Source: Dermanyssus gallinae (taxonomy: Eukaryota > Arthropoda > Arachnida > Mesostigmata > Dermanyssidae). Taken from it: 64,000 nt of DNA. Both the position numbers and the translations under genes were made by a program. The notes under the pieces are model-generated. The model had not been told where the DNA came from, ran no database searches, and saw nothing but the letters and a program-made list of their open reading frames with translations. The DNA lies in assembly GCA_003439945.1 (NCBI GenBank), contig QVRM01004853.1, forward strand, positions 51,676 to 115,675. The letters run 5' to 3'. This document shows, piece by piece, positions 47,958 to 58,807 of the stretch; the stretch's first letter is position 1, and each line of letters opens with the position of its first letter.

Positions 47958-49027
47958 CTAGACGCCTACATATGTACTGAAATTGATGGTAATACAGCAT
48001 CCCAAATCGGCCCAAATAAGTAGCGCATTGATAACACACCAATAAAAAGTAGGACCGTGTGATGCAGCTACAGAATCGTCGATTACTAAATTATGAGATG
48101 AGATCCTATGCAGGACGCATACGCTGGAGGGAACAGGGCGCAGTAGGCATTTTTTGACAACGCCGAAGAGAGCAGCAAATCCAATCAGGGAAGAAGATAC
48201 TTTAATGGCTCCACTCGACCATTGGCACATGATGGTCATGCCAAAACAAGGCTATCACGCAAAGGTCACGCCATACTCTAAGAACGCACATTTCTTCCAT
48301 TCCCCGTGACTATATTGTTTCCTTTTCTTCATTGACCGCAACCGGCAGCCAGTTTTCGGCAAGTTTGAACGACTTCGTTCCGCTAGCGCGAGCAACCTAA
48401 GGGAGAACGTTTCGCCGAACGCAACATAAAAGTACGGCTCAACTCGCTGCGTTTTCGCCCCATGCTGTTTTTCACTACGAGTTTCCGCGCTGTACAGCGC
48501 ATATGCTGCTGAATGCTAAGTAATAATAGTAATCGTAATAAGGTTAAATAAATGACGCCGACGGCGGCAATACCGATCATGACCAGTACTCTTCCAATTC
48601 CAATTTCGATTCTTAATTACCCGGCGTTCTCGTGGTAATTAATGACAAAGTCATCGCCGTCGCGACGACCCGTCGCGTCGTTTTAGGGTAACTTCAGATC
48701 TGCACAGGATCCATCCGTACGACGTGAACACGGGCGGGATATCATCATTAGGCACTACTACTGGTCTGCGAGAAGTGCAGAGCGGGACGAGTTAAATTGC
48801 CTTTGACAAAGGCAAAGAGCCAGTCAAGTGACGCCACCCTCACCAAGATCGGTTTTTAGCCCCGACCGGACAGCGGTCACGAGTCAATGTCAAATGTAGG
48901 AATGACCATAGTCGTACAAGGTGAGTAACGTCGATTGCTTCATAGTTTCTGATGTATACCCTAGTTTTTTCCTTACTCAAGGTTGTTTTCTTTTTTCCTT
49001 TTTTGTAATGTTATTGCCCGTGTACGG
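45730..49027. other. no recognisable gene
   Basis: Holds (GA)n at 47067-47087, (AT)n at 47240-47268 and 47927-47955, a perfect hairpin at 47616-47659, and a 9-bp inverted repeat TTAATTACC/GGTAATTAA near 48613-48643. Frames around 46381-47095 are compositional (CAA/ACC-rich). Confidence 0.5.
47616..47659. repeat. perfect hairpin, 15-bp arms
   Basis: ACCACTAATACTACA at 47616-47630 and its exact reverse complement at 47645-47659 flank a 14-base loop, in a CTA/ACT-rich trinucleotide context. Confidence 0.9.
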
Positions 49028-49197
49028 TTTTTTTTTACGTCATGGCTGATTTTTTATCTACTACGGCATTTACCTTGTCTAAATTGGAAACCACGCAAAT
49101 CAATTTAAGAGTGGCCGGTCTGGGTCTCGAACCCAGGTTTCTCGAATGCAAGGCAAAGGCTTTGCCACTAAGCCATCTTGCTCGGTTAACTAACGCC
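49028..49197 (-). mobile_element. tRNA-headed SINE, about 170 bp, with A-tail
   Basis: On the minus strand the head contains GATGGCTTAGTGGCAAAGCC (A-box/D-arm), then a weak anticodon-like arm, then CTGGGTTCGAGACCCAG, a perfect T-arm containing a consensus B-box. A body of about 75 bases follows and ends in nine A (nine T at 49028-49036 on the plus strand). The acceptor arms do not pair, so it is not a working tRNA. The compact head-body-A-tail layout is a complete tRNA-derived SINE. No clear target-site duplication was identified. Confidence 0.65.
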
Positions 49198-49552
49198 AAC
49201 GTTTTGTCATTTTGCGCACATCGCTACAGGCTAAATGTTTATCGCTGCTTATATTCGACCCTTTTGTTTAATTTTACCACATCTGTACAAAGAGCGTGCT
49301 TAGGTGAAATTAGATAATGTACTGGAAAAAGGGTACTCAAGAATGTTGTCAGCAGCTGTTGAATGTTTCCATACCCTGAGACCTCAGTAAGAAGGTTGCT
49401 ATTCGTTGGCCATTTAGGAAACAACAAGCTTTTGCCAACAATACTAAAGCATTTTCGATCTTGCCGCGTCATCTACGTTGCCAATGCTGATCCTACTTGG
49501 AGGGATCAGTAAGGTTAAAGTCAAATCAGTCTCGAATCCACAGTGATTGGTG

Positions 49553-49593
<41 letters not shown>

Positions 49594-50039
49594 GATTTGA
49601 TTTTTTATTTATTAGTTTTATTTGCTCAGATATAAGAGGCAAAAATTGTCTCTATGTACGTATACACCGGATGAAATAATTAAAAACGTCACATAACTCA
49701 TATATGTGCATTATTAATAAAAACTGCCGATGGTGGCGGGAACAAGTATAATACCATCATACCGTTTTGATTGACATGCTAGTTTGCAGGCAATCTGTCA
49801 CAATACGTGTCAAGGCCGGTATTCATTTTTAAATATATATCGTAGTTTTTCTACGCCGCCCTGTATTCTTCATCTGCATCAGGTAAATATTAATTAGTGA
49901 AATTTAACCATACAGAACGCTATTTATTTTCCGCTAACGTCTTCTGAAAACGCAGACTCGTTCCGTATTTCGGAAATCCTGTCATAGCTCGTTTTCTTGC
50001 TTTTAACAGCATGTAAGCTAGAGGTGAGTACTGCATTAA
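49198..50039. other. no recognisable gene
   Basis: AT-rich DNA with one (AT)n tract at 49559-49590. Confidence 0.55.
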
Positions 50040-50383
50040 GGTCTACCTGCATCTGTGCACCCTCGGTTGACCCTAATACCGCTGAGACCTGAAGGGGTCA
50101 ATTGGAGGTTGAGATTGCAATCGGGACACAACGACTAAACTTAAATGTGTCAGCTTATCTGAGTTTTAGTAGTCCAAGCCTGCTGTACCATGGCGACACG
50201 TCGTCCCGACGAGGCATAGGTTGCGCATATGTTCTGTATAATGGGTTCGTAAGCGATAATCTATTCCAGAAGCTGTATCACCTGTACACAAGGTTCAGAA
50301 CAACGCAGGAGAGTTTGGTCGTTCTCAGATGCGCAAGCAATCCCACGACAGCACAGCAGACTTTGATGCAAAATCGAACGTGA
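50040..50383 (+). pseudogene. possible RNase H domain fragment of a LINE
   Basis: One frame, with one stop, reads APSVDPNTAET, then LEVEIAIGTQRLN, SSRRGIGCAYVLYNG and FQKLYHLYTRF then TTQESLVVLRCAS. It resembles the RNase H start of R1/I-type elements (TDGSKxxxGVGCAYVLY followed by FQAELLALRCA). The first catalytic Asp region is altered. The match is by eye and partial; a chance frame is possible. Confidence 0.35.
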
Positions 50384-50499
50384 CGGGCCCATTTTTTGTT
50401 TTCATAAGGCGTAATACCGAGTCCTCATGTTACCTTTCGACAAAAAGGGATAGCCGTATCGCCCACTAGAAAGGATACATTATCTATCATGTCTAGTTT

Positions 50500-51790
50500 C
50501 AGCCTTATTGCCTTCTAAAACGCTTTCAATAGCGCCCGGAGAGATCATCTGCTTCTAGCCGTTAAGGCTTAAACGCCTACACTGTTTTAACAGACAAACC
50601 GTCTATTGTTAATTATCATATCTGATCATGCCCTATAACGCTATGCTATCGCAGACAGTTCTTTACCAGGGTCCCCTAGGTCCTCCACTTTTTTTTATAT
50701 ATGTATCAAGAAATGGGTGGATTACAGAGGTCCGTTTTTAATGTCTGGTACCTAGACGACAATTTTCTAGACGAAAACCTCACACTTGCACTTGACGATA
50801 TCCGGAAGGTCATTGACTTCGATGTGATGAGCGGAGTTTGATTCCGGTCCAGTGAGATGTATATGTCGCCGTCCACAAGTAAGTTGAGCCATTACACTTA
50901 ACCTTCTTGGCCCACTTTCTGGCTGTCGCCTAGTGAACTAGACCTGGATCTACTGGTACTCTACCTCGTTACCGAACGGCATTGCAAAGGCAATGGTCTG
51001 CCGGTAAAGCAAGCTGGACTTTGTCACAGGCACTGTCTACTGCGGGGGCCAGTGCGCCATGTTTCTTCGTAGAATGGTCTTAGTTTAGACACACTTAAGA
51101 TGGCATACTAAATCTTAGGCTGAACGCTGTGGCAAGGCACCAGGTGCAGGTAGTTTAGGCGCCTAGGTGCGCCATCATGATGTCAGGGCCCCCAATCGCG
51201 TAGTCATTGACCCAGGCTGCGAACAGTAGTAGGGCACTATTGATGGGTGGAACTCTAATAGTGCTATACTTTAAAGGCTGACCGACATATTATCTTTTGT
51301 GGATTCAACTCTCCTCTAGATGATCGGACTGACTAGGGCCGTTGGACAGCCCTCCTGCAAGAAAAGCGATTAGCAAGCCTGGTTGACAGGACCTCTTCTG
51401 TTGTCGCTAAAGCCAGGTTTTGAGCCGTTCATAGACGAGCGCCTGAAGTTTGGCTACATGCCCTACCCTGTTAGTGAATTAGGACTCGTTTGGACAACAA
51501 GACAACGGTGTCACCCTGACCGTTCAAGCGGGGGCGTATGCTCATTTAAGACACAACTGCAGCCGACTCACTAGCCTTTTCCATGGTCGGTGCAGGTGCG
51601 AACAGAGATAATACCTCCATGTTAGCAGAGGCTAAAAAGTGCAGAAAATACTCTGGCGTTGGTAACCCACACCTAACATGTCGGCTGGCGTTTGGGCCAG
51701 TGGAAGATCCACGCCCCCTTACTGTAAAGCTAATTCAGCGCGTGGGTCGAACCCTAACCTTTCGACGCTGTTTTTGACGCAAAGTTTACA
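50500..51790 (+). pseudogene. degenerate R4-like LINE (RT and restriction-like endonuclease)
   Basis: Pieces in order: KNAFNSARRDHLLLAVKA (motif A region, about 50518); QGPLGPPLFF (QGDPLGP box); VFNVWYLDDNFLDENLTLAL (YLDD motif C, about 50735); DDIRKVIDF; then a long unreadable stretch; and near 51500-51770 PFKRGRMLI with DTTAAD and ANRDNTSMLAEAKKCRKY. That last part corresponds to the nuclease segment ending in AExxKxxKY. The YLDD variant and block order are those of the intact element at 58882-61596, but divergence is strong and stops are many, so it is an old copy of a related family. Confidence 0.75.
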
Positions 51791-52940
51791 CTGCGAGATC
51801 GAAATTTCGATTTCGAACGTTTGAAAATGACCGGTGCTACCGGCTTGCTTGTTTACAAGCTTTACAAACCAAGTGCCTAATTATTTACAGAACACACTTA
51901 CGAGACTCGGGAGCATTCGAATTCTTGCGTTAGAGGGTATCGTTTGACATTGAACAAGACATTGCGGCATCTGTTTAGGGGACATAAGTGATAGGGGCTA
52001 ATTCTGGGTTAGAGAACCTGTAACTACACGTTTGCGCGCAACGCAATTCACTCGAACATGCTAACATAACAACATTACATGTATTTATATTTACTCCCAA
52101 GCCTCCTACGCAGGCCAAGCTATATGTGATTTTTCTTGTATTTGTATGTGACAAGGAACGGTCATGCACACGTCCCGCATGTTTCAAGCTTTGCAGGGTT
52201 GGTCTAAACCACTCTAAGTTTTTGTTTGTTGTATGTTTACATAGAAGCTTACGCAACAAGTACGACGAGAGTGCTGCCTCCGACACAAACCGCTCAGCTC
52301 TTACCGGAACAATTAGACAGATTTTGCAGAATCGGAAGCTTGCTTGAAGCTTGAAGTTTGCGCGAAGAAGGTTGTTGCGTGAGGCTTCCGTGACGACACT
52401 CCAGAGAAAGCCCTCTTTGTAGATGTCTGTAGACGAACATTGACCTTACTCTGGACGAACGCGAAAAAGCTTATTTGGCCGGGTGTAGCAAAGCGGCAAG
52501 AGAGAAAGAGAGCGAGCGGCGGAGAACCTGACTACGCGTCAATATTTCTGTTGACTAGGTCGTATCAAATACCGTCGGTCGTATGTCTGTAGAGATCTGC
52601 GTATATATATATATATATATATACGTAAAAACATACACATATTCTGCCTACGCGCTCTTCGCGCTAGCCGTAGTACGATGAACCCCCCGACCGATGACGG
52701 AGCAAACCCACAGCAATGTGAAAACGAAAGGCCTACGAGCCTCCTCAAGCGGCGCAGGGAGGGAAGAGTTGGTTCGGAAGCAATGGGACGCGAGGGCCCT
52801 ACTTCCGGTCGAACCGGAAGTACTCTCAATCTGGCAGGACGTCGAGGACAGGGAGTAGCAAATAGGGTGAGGGAAAAAAGGGGATTACAAGGGGCGAGCT
52901 ATACGTCTGTAAGCGTCGTCGGGCGTCGATGTTAGCGGGA

Positions 52941-53004
52941 GTAGTGGGCGGCGGGGGTAGTGGGCGGCGAGGGTAGTGGGCGGCGAGGGTAGTGGGCGGC
53001 GGGG
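52941..53004. repeat. 16-bp GC-rich minisatellite, four copies
   Basis: Unit GTAGTGGGCGGCGGGG repeats four times with a G/A change in the middle two copies. Each unit carries runs of three or more G, so the strand could form G-quadruplexes. Confidence 0.9.
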
Positions 53005-53347
53005 GTAACGTTAGTGACGTTTCGAGGACGGTCAGTGTATTTGCATACGCTGGCAAAGGCCAGCGGACGTGCGACCCTGAACGTACGAGTACGACAAGGT
53101 CTATGTAGTCACTCATCGAAAGTAACATCAGCCGTCAAGCGACAAGCGCCGGACAGGGCAGACATTTTCAGTGTTGTCCACTTTAGCAAATCTGCAGTAA
53201 CACGCGCTGAATCACCCGACGATATTCCGTTGATTTTGTTCGTTCTTCTGTCTCTTTTCACTCTCTCGCTGTAGGGAAGGGGGGGGGGGGGCTTTCATTT
53301 ACGCTTCGTTGGTTTTACGCTGCGTTGTGCTAAGACTCCTTTTTAAT

Positions 53348-53399
53348 GATTACAATAATAATAACAATAATTATTACTATTATTATTATTATTATTATT
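53348..53399. repeat. (AAT/ATT)n microsatellite
   Basis: Imperfect AATAAT then ATTATT tract. This is the same repeat type that flanks the R4-like element at 58746-61745, but no insertion is seen here. Confidence 0.9.
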
Positions 53400-54212
53400 C
53401 TCATACTTGGACACTATCCATTCATATTTGGCCAAGCTTAAAGCAGATCGTCTGTTACATTTATTCACGCATGTACGACACACATATTTCTGTACCAAAA
53501 TGCCTACCACTTGACCTTAAGGAGACTTTGAAGGAGACCTGTTGTATATGTGTAAACTGAGTCTGAACCAATAAACAACACCAACAACTAGTGCTACAAC
53601 AACAACAACAACTGCGTCGACTACTGCAACTCTGATCGATACAACAATCAGCTGTCTACTGAAGATTAAAGAAGTCGCTCACCAACCGACTTTGAGTGCA
53701 CCCCGCGTCAGGCGCGGACGTCAAACGACAAATGCTGGCGTGCATATAGCTGCGCATACACATACATGTATTTGCACATGCTGAATACATCTGAACACAC
53801 GCACACACACACACAGCTGTGCATGCACGATGCTACTTGGCGTTGCTGCAAAACTGTTGAACTTCCGTCGCGAATTTGATTAACCTCGTGCAGTCAGTCA
53901 CGACAGGGGACGCAGCGAGAACGACCCAAGCCCCCCCTCCCCCCCCCCCGTTTCACTACTAAGGATAGTTAAATTGACTTCACACTGTGTACGAAAGAAG
54001 AAATATTGCCTGCCCTCTCTACGCGCTCCTCTACGACTAATATGATGAACGAAGGCGATATTGGAGAAAGGCCAACACGCGACGACGGGTCGCAACAAAA
54101 ACAAGCTACACACAAATCATATTTAACTGTTGACTTTAGCTTACGTACACACGTATGGCAGCCAGAAAGGGAGAGTAGCCGTGTAGGCGTTGTTGGGGGG
54201 TAAATGTACATG

Positions 54213-54286
<74 letters not shown>
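54213..54286. repeat. (AT)n microsatellite at the 5' junction of the R2-like fragment
   Basis: About 74 bases of TA with two GTATATA interruptions, directly joined to the first readable codon of the R2-like sequence. Confidence 0.95.
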
Positions 54287-54287
<1 letters not shown>

Positions 54288-54812
54288 CTACTAAAGCTCA
54301 GGATCAACGCACTACCAACGCGTGCTAGATTGGCCAGGGGACGCCCGGGCTACAACAAACGTTGTAAGCACGGGTGTCATGCGCCTGAGACGTTGGCTCA
54401 TGTCGCTCAAATGTGCGATACAACACACAAGCAAACCATAAAGAGATATGACGACGTCTGTGATCGCGTGGCGCGTCTTCTCTGCGAAAGGGGTCATGAG
54501 GTTCGTGAGCGAGTATTCCGTCGACCGGGCGCACCGGGTCCAAAACCCGACCTCGTAATAACAACACCTACCGAAGTCTGGGTTGTAGATGCCGAGGTTT
54601 GCGGCCCGAACCGGAACCTGGCAAAAGCGCGGCAGGACAAGATCACCAAATATGACGTCAAGTTCTTAAGAGCGGCGCTCCCCGACCCGCAAAAACCTCG
54701 CAGATTCGGATCCATCACTATCTCTATAGTGGTGTATGGGACTCTGAATCTGCGAGGACGCTCTTGGGGCTCGGCGTCACGAAGAGGAATCTTATGGACC
54801 TCACCGTTTTAA
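54285..54812 (+). pseudogene. 5'-truncated R2-like LINE: zinc knuckle and restriction-like endonuclease
   Basis: An uninterrupted frame starts LLLKLRINALPTRARLARGR. It contains CKHGCHAPETLAHVAQMC (a C-x3-C-x7-H-x4-C knuckle) and continues through RYDDVCDRVARLL, PKPDLVITTPTEVWVVDAEV and ARQDKITKYD to a stop at 54812. PD then D-x-E/V spacing is the catalytic core of the PD-(D/E)XK nuclease that R2-group elements use to nick their target. The fragment lacks the RT. R2 elements normally sit in 28S rRNA genes; no rRNA sequence flanks this one, and its 5' end fuses to an (AT)n tract. R8- or NeSL-like origin is possible. Confidence 0.8.
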
Positions 54813-55003
54813 CTTTGCAAGGAACGTTGAGGATATACCGCTCGCACCGGGTCCATAAGAGCGGGGCCTGCCATAAAGCAAGGACACGGACAACTGATTC
54901 TTACTTCACGTGACACCTTTTTACCACCATTTTTATTAAGGCGAGCACTGCCGAGTGTGCAAACGTATTGTAGTTGAATAATAAATCATCACAATATTTT
55001 CTA

Positions 55004-55027
55004 TATGTATATATATATATATATGTG

Positions 55028-55078
<51 letters not shown>

Positions 55079-55083
55079 GTATG

Positions 55084-55132
<49 letters not shown>
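55004..55132. repeat. long compound (AT)n tract
   Basis: TA runs totalling about 125 bases, interrupted three times by GTA(A) or TGTATAAA. It lies about 190 bases after the R2-like stop codon. Confidence 0.95.
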
Positions 55133-55137
<5 letters not shown>

Positions 55138-55370
55138 GTGCCTTCTTACATCATGCGATTCGTGCACGTGCGTTCTGCATATCTCCCTACGGCGCCCCAT
55201 AAGTGAAACCCAGGATAACTCTTGTTTCGACAAGATATCACACCTCTTATGCACGTTTCGTTTACTGCTAGCATTAACAGTGAACGAATGGAGACGATAA
55301 CAAGACTGTCGTAGTATGGTTTGTATCTTCGTCGAGTTCGCTTTTGCCGTCGTTAAGGAATAGTCGGCCA

Positions 55371-55540
55371 GCTAGTGTTCGATTAGCAGCTAGTGTTCAG
55401 CTAAGCAGTCCGTGCGACGTGTATATTAACAGCCCAAAACTAATTGTTTACAGAAGACACTTACAGTCTAAGTTTTGCGACATTTTACAGGTCGCAAACG
55501 TCAAACAAACGACATTTTACAGGTCGCAAACGTCAACAAA
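55371..55540. repeat. two short tandem duplications
   Basis: GCTAGTGTTCGATTAGCA at 55371-55388 is followed by a near copy at 55389-55407. A 32-base unit beginning CGACATTTTACAGGTCGC at 55478 is repeated at 55510-55540 with one small change. Confidence 0.9.
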
Positions 55541-56273
55541 ATGGTCAACAGATTGGGATGCCCAGGATTGTATTACAATGCCAGCTTGAGTAAGGTAGCA
55601 AGCAGGCTTACGTAAGCTGTTTACTTCAAATATTTAATGTACTTTTATTTAACTAACGAATTTATGTTTTATTTATAGAGACGTGTAGCATGCTAAATGC
55701 ATTTAGTCAATTTTCATCCGCTCGATATTTATTCAAATAGTACAGCTAGTCTACGCTAGACGGGAGAGTAATTCACGGTGTCTCGCCGTGCCTGCGGTTA
55801 CTTAGAGCTGTTGTTTTTGATAGTTTGAAAATTTAATACCACAGCATGTTGTTGTACTTGTCGTTGTAATTGTTGAGCACTCTTGGTATATTTTAAACGT
55901 TTCCAATAATATACATACTAATGTTATTGTATTCAATGTAATATGCGCAAATTGATAGGCATTACAAGAAAAGGTGTTTTACGTTCAGATGTACCGGTTA
56001 TAGTCAAAAGGACTAATAATATTGTTTGGTATGGTATCACAAATGCTATTGAATTTCAACATTACAAAGCGACGTATGCATCGAATATATGTTTAAAAAA
56101 TTGTTAAACTTTGAAAGATGGCGAGAACCATTGTAGGATTCTGATGAATTAATATGTGTGTGTGCGTTGACCCTTTTCGTACTGGGGGTTGGTTCATGTC
56201 TATATTTCTCTACATATTTGCAATTATGGCTTGCAATTTTATAAATAAATATATATATTTGCCAGCATTATTA

Positions 56274-56312
56274 TTTATTACATGTTAAACGATGTTACAG
56301 TTGAGAGGTCTG
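56274..56312 (-). mobile_element. 39-bp 3'-end copy of the R4-like element
   Basis: These 39 bases are identical to 58809-58847, the 3' UTR end of the R4-like element, in the same orientation. On the lower-coordinate side they join an ATTATTATTT stretch, as the long copy joins (ATT)n. The other side runs into (AT)n. This is what extreme 5' truncation during target-primed reverse transcription would leave. Confidence 0.7.
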
Positions 56313-56439
56313 GTATATATATATATATATAGCTTGCAAAAAACGGTTTAGACTAGGGGGTTTCTTAGGAAGGCTTAAACCAACATGACGGTGTTAATTT
56401 GCCTCTGAAATAATCCCACTATTCGGCACAGTCTGGATC

Positions 56440-57410
56440 GATGCGGCCTGACAACTTTTGCACTGTGTGGGCCAATGCGGCAAATGGTATACAGGATTAA
56501 ATTATTATAATTATGACCTGCAGACTGACACCATAAATAATTTGGCACTTATCCTTCATAGGTATCATAAGAGTCTTTTTATTACGTCATTATTATGTGG
56601 TCTAGGTAAGCACGATTCAAACGAACTTGGACGTTTACCAACAGACTGGAAGCCAGGCAGAGTTATTTTCTTATCGAAGCCAGGCAAGCCGGCGGGAGAA
56701 CCCTCGTCATGCTGGCCATTGGTCTTATTAAGTATGGTCGGTAAGACTTTTAAGGCGATAATACAGTTGTGGCAGCATGGTCATTGACTTTCAGCGGTAT
56801 GGTTTAAATCTATTCTTAATGAGCATCGCTCAAAGAAAATTCGATCTACAACAGGGATGGAACCAGAAACACCCCGATAGGTGACAACCATGACCATGAT
56901 CGCATTAGTACCCTAGACCAGGCTGACACATAATAGCTCACCAACTGAAAAGTGAACTGGAGAAGAACTCGGTTGTGCTTTATGCGTTGCCAGTCTGGGG
57001 CGGCCTCGGATAGTGGAGCCCGCCAATAGTGTGATGCGGAGCACTTAGAAATTACTATCTATATGTACTTCTTAGAAAGGGCACACTGGGAGAACGACTC
57101 ACGTACGTGCTCATATCGGCTCAAAAACAGGGACGCAGCTGCAAATTTCATTGAATGTATTATGAGTCAAACCAAAGAGCAGACAGAAACAAATGGCGAA
57201 AGGCTTCCGAGACAAGCAGGACCTAACTATTTAACTGAAACATTCCCGCCGCCGTTGAGTAGTTACTCTCGCGCGTTAAAAATCCTGTAGGTCATTCAAC
57301 TCGACTCTTGCCAAGCGCAAAACTTGCCTGTGAGACCCGCGCCAAAACTTCCCGTTAGATGGCCGAGTCCCACGCTGTCTCAGCGTGATCATGTTAAGGC
57401 GCTTACCAAC
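56440..57410 (+). pseudogene. R1-type LINE relic, internally deleted, with conserved 3' UTR
   Basis: The first part reads LPTDWKPGRVIFLSKPGKPA, then GEPSSCWPLVLLSMVGKTF (RT domain 2, about 56632). The palm motifs are missing. The end reads CSYRLKNRDAAANFIECIMS and TKEQTETN (about 57115), which aligns with the C-terminal tail of the relic at 31318-31638. The following 57302-57393 is clearly similar to 31793-31875 (CTCTTGCCAAGCG, CTTGC, TGAGACC, TGTCT, AGCGTGA in order). The two are copies of one family. Confidence 0.8.
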
Positions 57411-57589
57411 TCCTGTTACGAAACCTAAACCTCCTCGGAAGAAGCTATATACGTCTGTCGAGCCTACAAGGCGGCGACGGCGATTACCTCATTTTCCCTA
57501 GCCAGACTGATACCGTGAGACTTTACAATATGAAGACATGTTTGCCTCAAGTAACTAAGAAAATGAAGAGCGTCAAACAAAGCTTACGC

Positions 57590-57900
57590 AGATATGGTCA
57601 ATGCCCTTCAGCCACAATGTCAGAGTGGAAAAATCAGGATGGTCGAAGAAGCTAATACCTAATATACGAGATATATGGTACGAGAGGCACCATGGGAATA
57701 TGGCCCACCCTTTATCCAAGTGCTCAGTGGTGGCGGCTGCTTCCAACAGCACGTGCGCCGTATCCCAAGAGTGGTTTCATCTATCTGTTTTATGTTTTAC
57801 AATGCAAATGTTTTACACTATTTGCAGTCACACGGATTTGATACAGGATGCATTACAACGACTCGCTGGCATGAAACGAAATTTAAAAAATAATAAACAA
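57590..57900 (+). pseudogene. second R1-type LINE 3' fragment
   Basis: Two frames give GWSKKLIPNIRDIWYERHHG, then PPFIQVLSGGGCFQQHVRRI and a Cys-poor tail ending HGFDTGC. This is the R1 C-terminal segment W-T-x-x-LIP-x-I-x-W and TQxLSGHGCFxxYLxR. His is replaced in the GHG box. It follows the R1 relic at 56440-57410 in the same orientation, after that copy's 3' UTR, so it is a separate insertion. Confidence 0.65.
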
Positions 57901-58186
57901 AAAAGAAACAAGCATATGACATCATTCAGCGTATGATACGCGTACAAAAAAGCACTACAAAACCATGGATGCTCCTTCCAATACGACCCACTCCACCAAA
58001 TCCACCAATCAATCACATTGAGTGGTCCTACTACCTCCGAGGGAGAATACCTGTGATTATCGAGCATTTACAGAAGAAGGGGTCGCCAATGTAATCAAAT
58101 CCAAAAAATGGTGTTTCTGCGGGTCCCTATCAAATTGTTTATAAATATATTCTTATTATATTACAAATATACGCGTTCTATGCCTG

Positions 58187-58745
58187 CCATTAACCAAATT
58201 GTACAACGCATGCCTACACAGTAGTAAAATACCAGAAGAATTGAGAAAAGTTTTTTGCAGCACCAATTACTCATTCCATCCTGGCGCGAAAGCGTCCACG
58301 GACCTTTGTCAAAGTTAGCGAATTGAGATTCTTAAACGATTTGACAATGGCTCTGCGTAACGTTTCTGTGTTTGCATGTTGGGCTTGTCAGACTCTCTAT
58401 GTTCGTCTTCCATTGGGCTCTCTATCAATCTATGGTTTTAGCACCCTTCGCAGAACACGTAAATATACTTCCTTTGTTACGGTTTCGTGTTTGTCAAAAA
58501 TGTGTGGGAGCATTGCGTTTACTTCATTCGACACAACACTTGGGACGTCTCATGCGACGTCATAGGTGCAGATCTACCATGCGAACAAGATGGGTTTCTA
58601 AGAGGGCGATCTACGTCGGATGCCGTTGCCTTTCTTTTAGAGCATGTAAAGACCCGCCAAAGGAGAAGACACTTTTATCGATTTTAAAACTACATTTGAC
58701 TGCGTAAGAAGAGACAAACTTCTTAAAGTACTTCAAATCCGAATA
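58187..58745 (+). pseudogene. 5' half of an RT pseudogene split by the R4-like element
   Basis: PLTKLYNACLHSSKIPEELR starts at 58187 (the end of RT domain 1). QDGFLRGRSTSDAVAFLLEH follows near 58589 (domain 3) and DFKTTFDCVRRDKLLKVLQI near 58680 (motif A, Asp kept, then FD). Frameshifts separate these blocks. The frame runs straight into the (ATT)n tract at 58746. The other half resumes at 61746. The element is a non-LTR type; its clade is not certain. Confidence 0.75.
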
Positions 58746-58747
58746 AA

Positions 58748-58807
<60 letters not shown>

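Larger units (their letters stand above)
51791..54212. other. no recognisable gene; repeats only
   Basis: Contains (AT)n at 52602-52622, a GC-rich minisatellite at 52941-53004, a G run at 53279-53290, an (ATT/AAT)n tract at 53348-53399, (CAA)n near 53595 and (CA)n near 53800. The frames here are short and compositional. Confidence 0.5.
54813..56265. other. no recognisable gene; short tandem duplications
   Basis: 54813-54900 may be 3' UTR of the R2-like fragment. The rest holds a long (AT)n tract and two small direct repeats, with AT-rich single-copy-looking DNA at 55600-56265. Confidence 0.5.

Noticed and set aside
49111..49192. functional tRNA gene
   Set aside because: The T-arm and D-arm are good, but the acceptor strands do not pair and the anticodon stem is weak; together with the A-tail it is better read as a SINE head.
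2764..55132. CRISPR-like array or satellite made of the AT tracts
   Set aside because: The tracts are simple dinucleotides at irregular spacing with unrelated flanks; there is no repeat-spacer structure, and the genome is eukaryotic.
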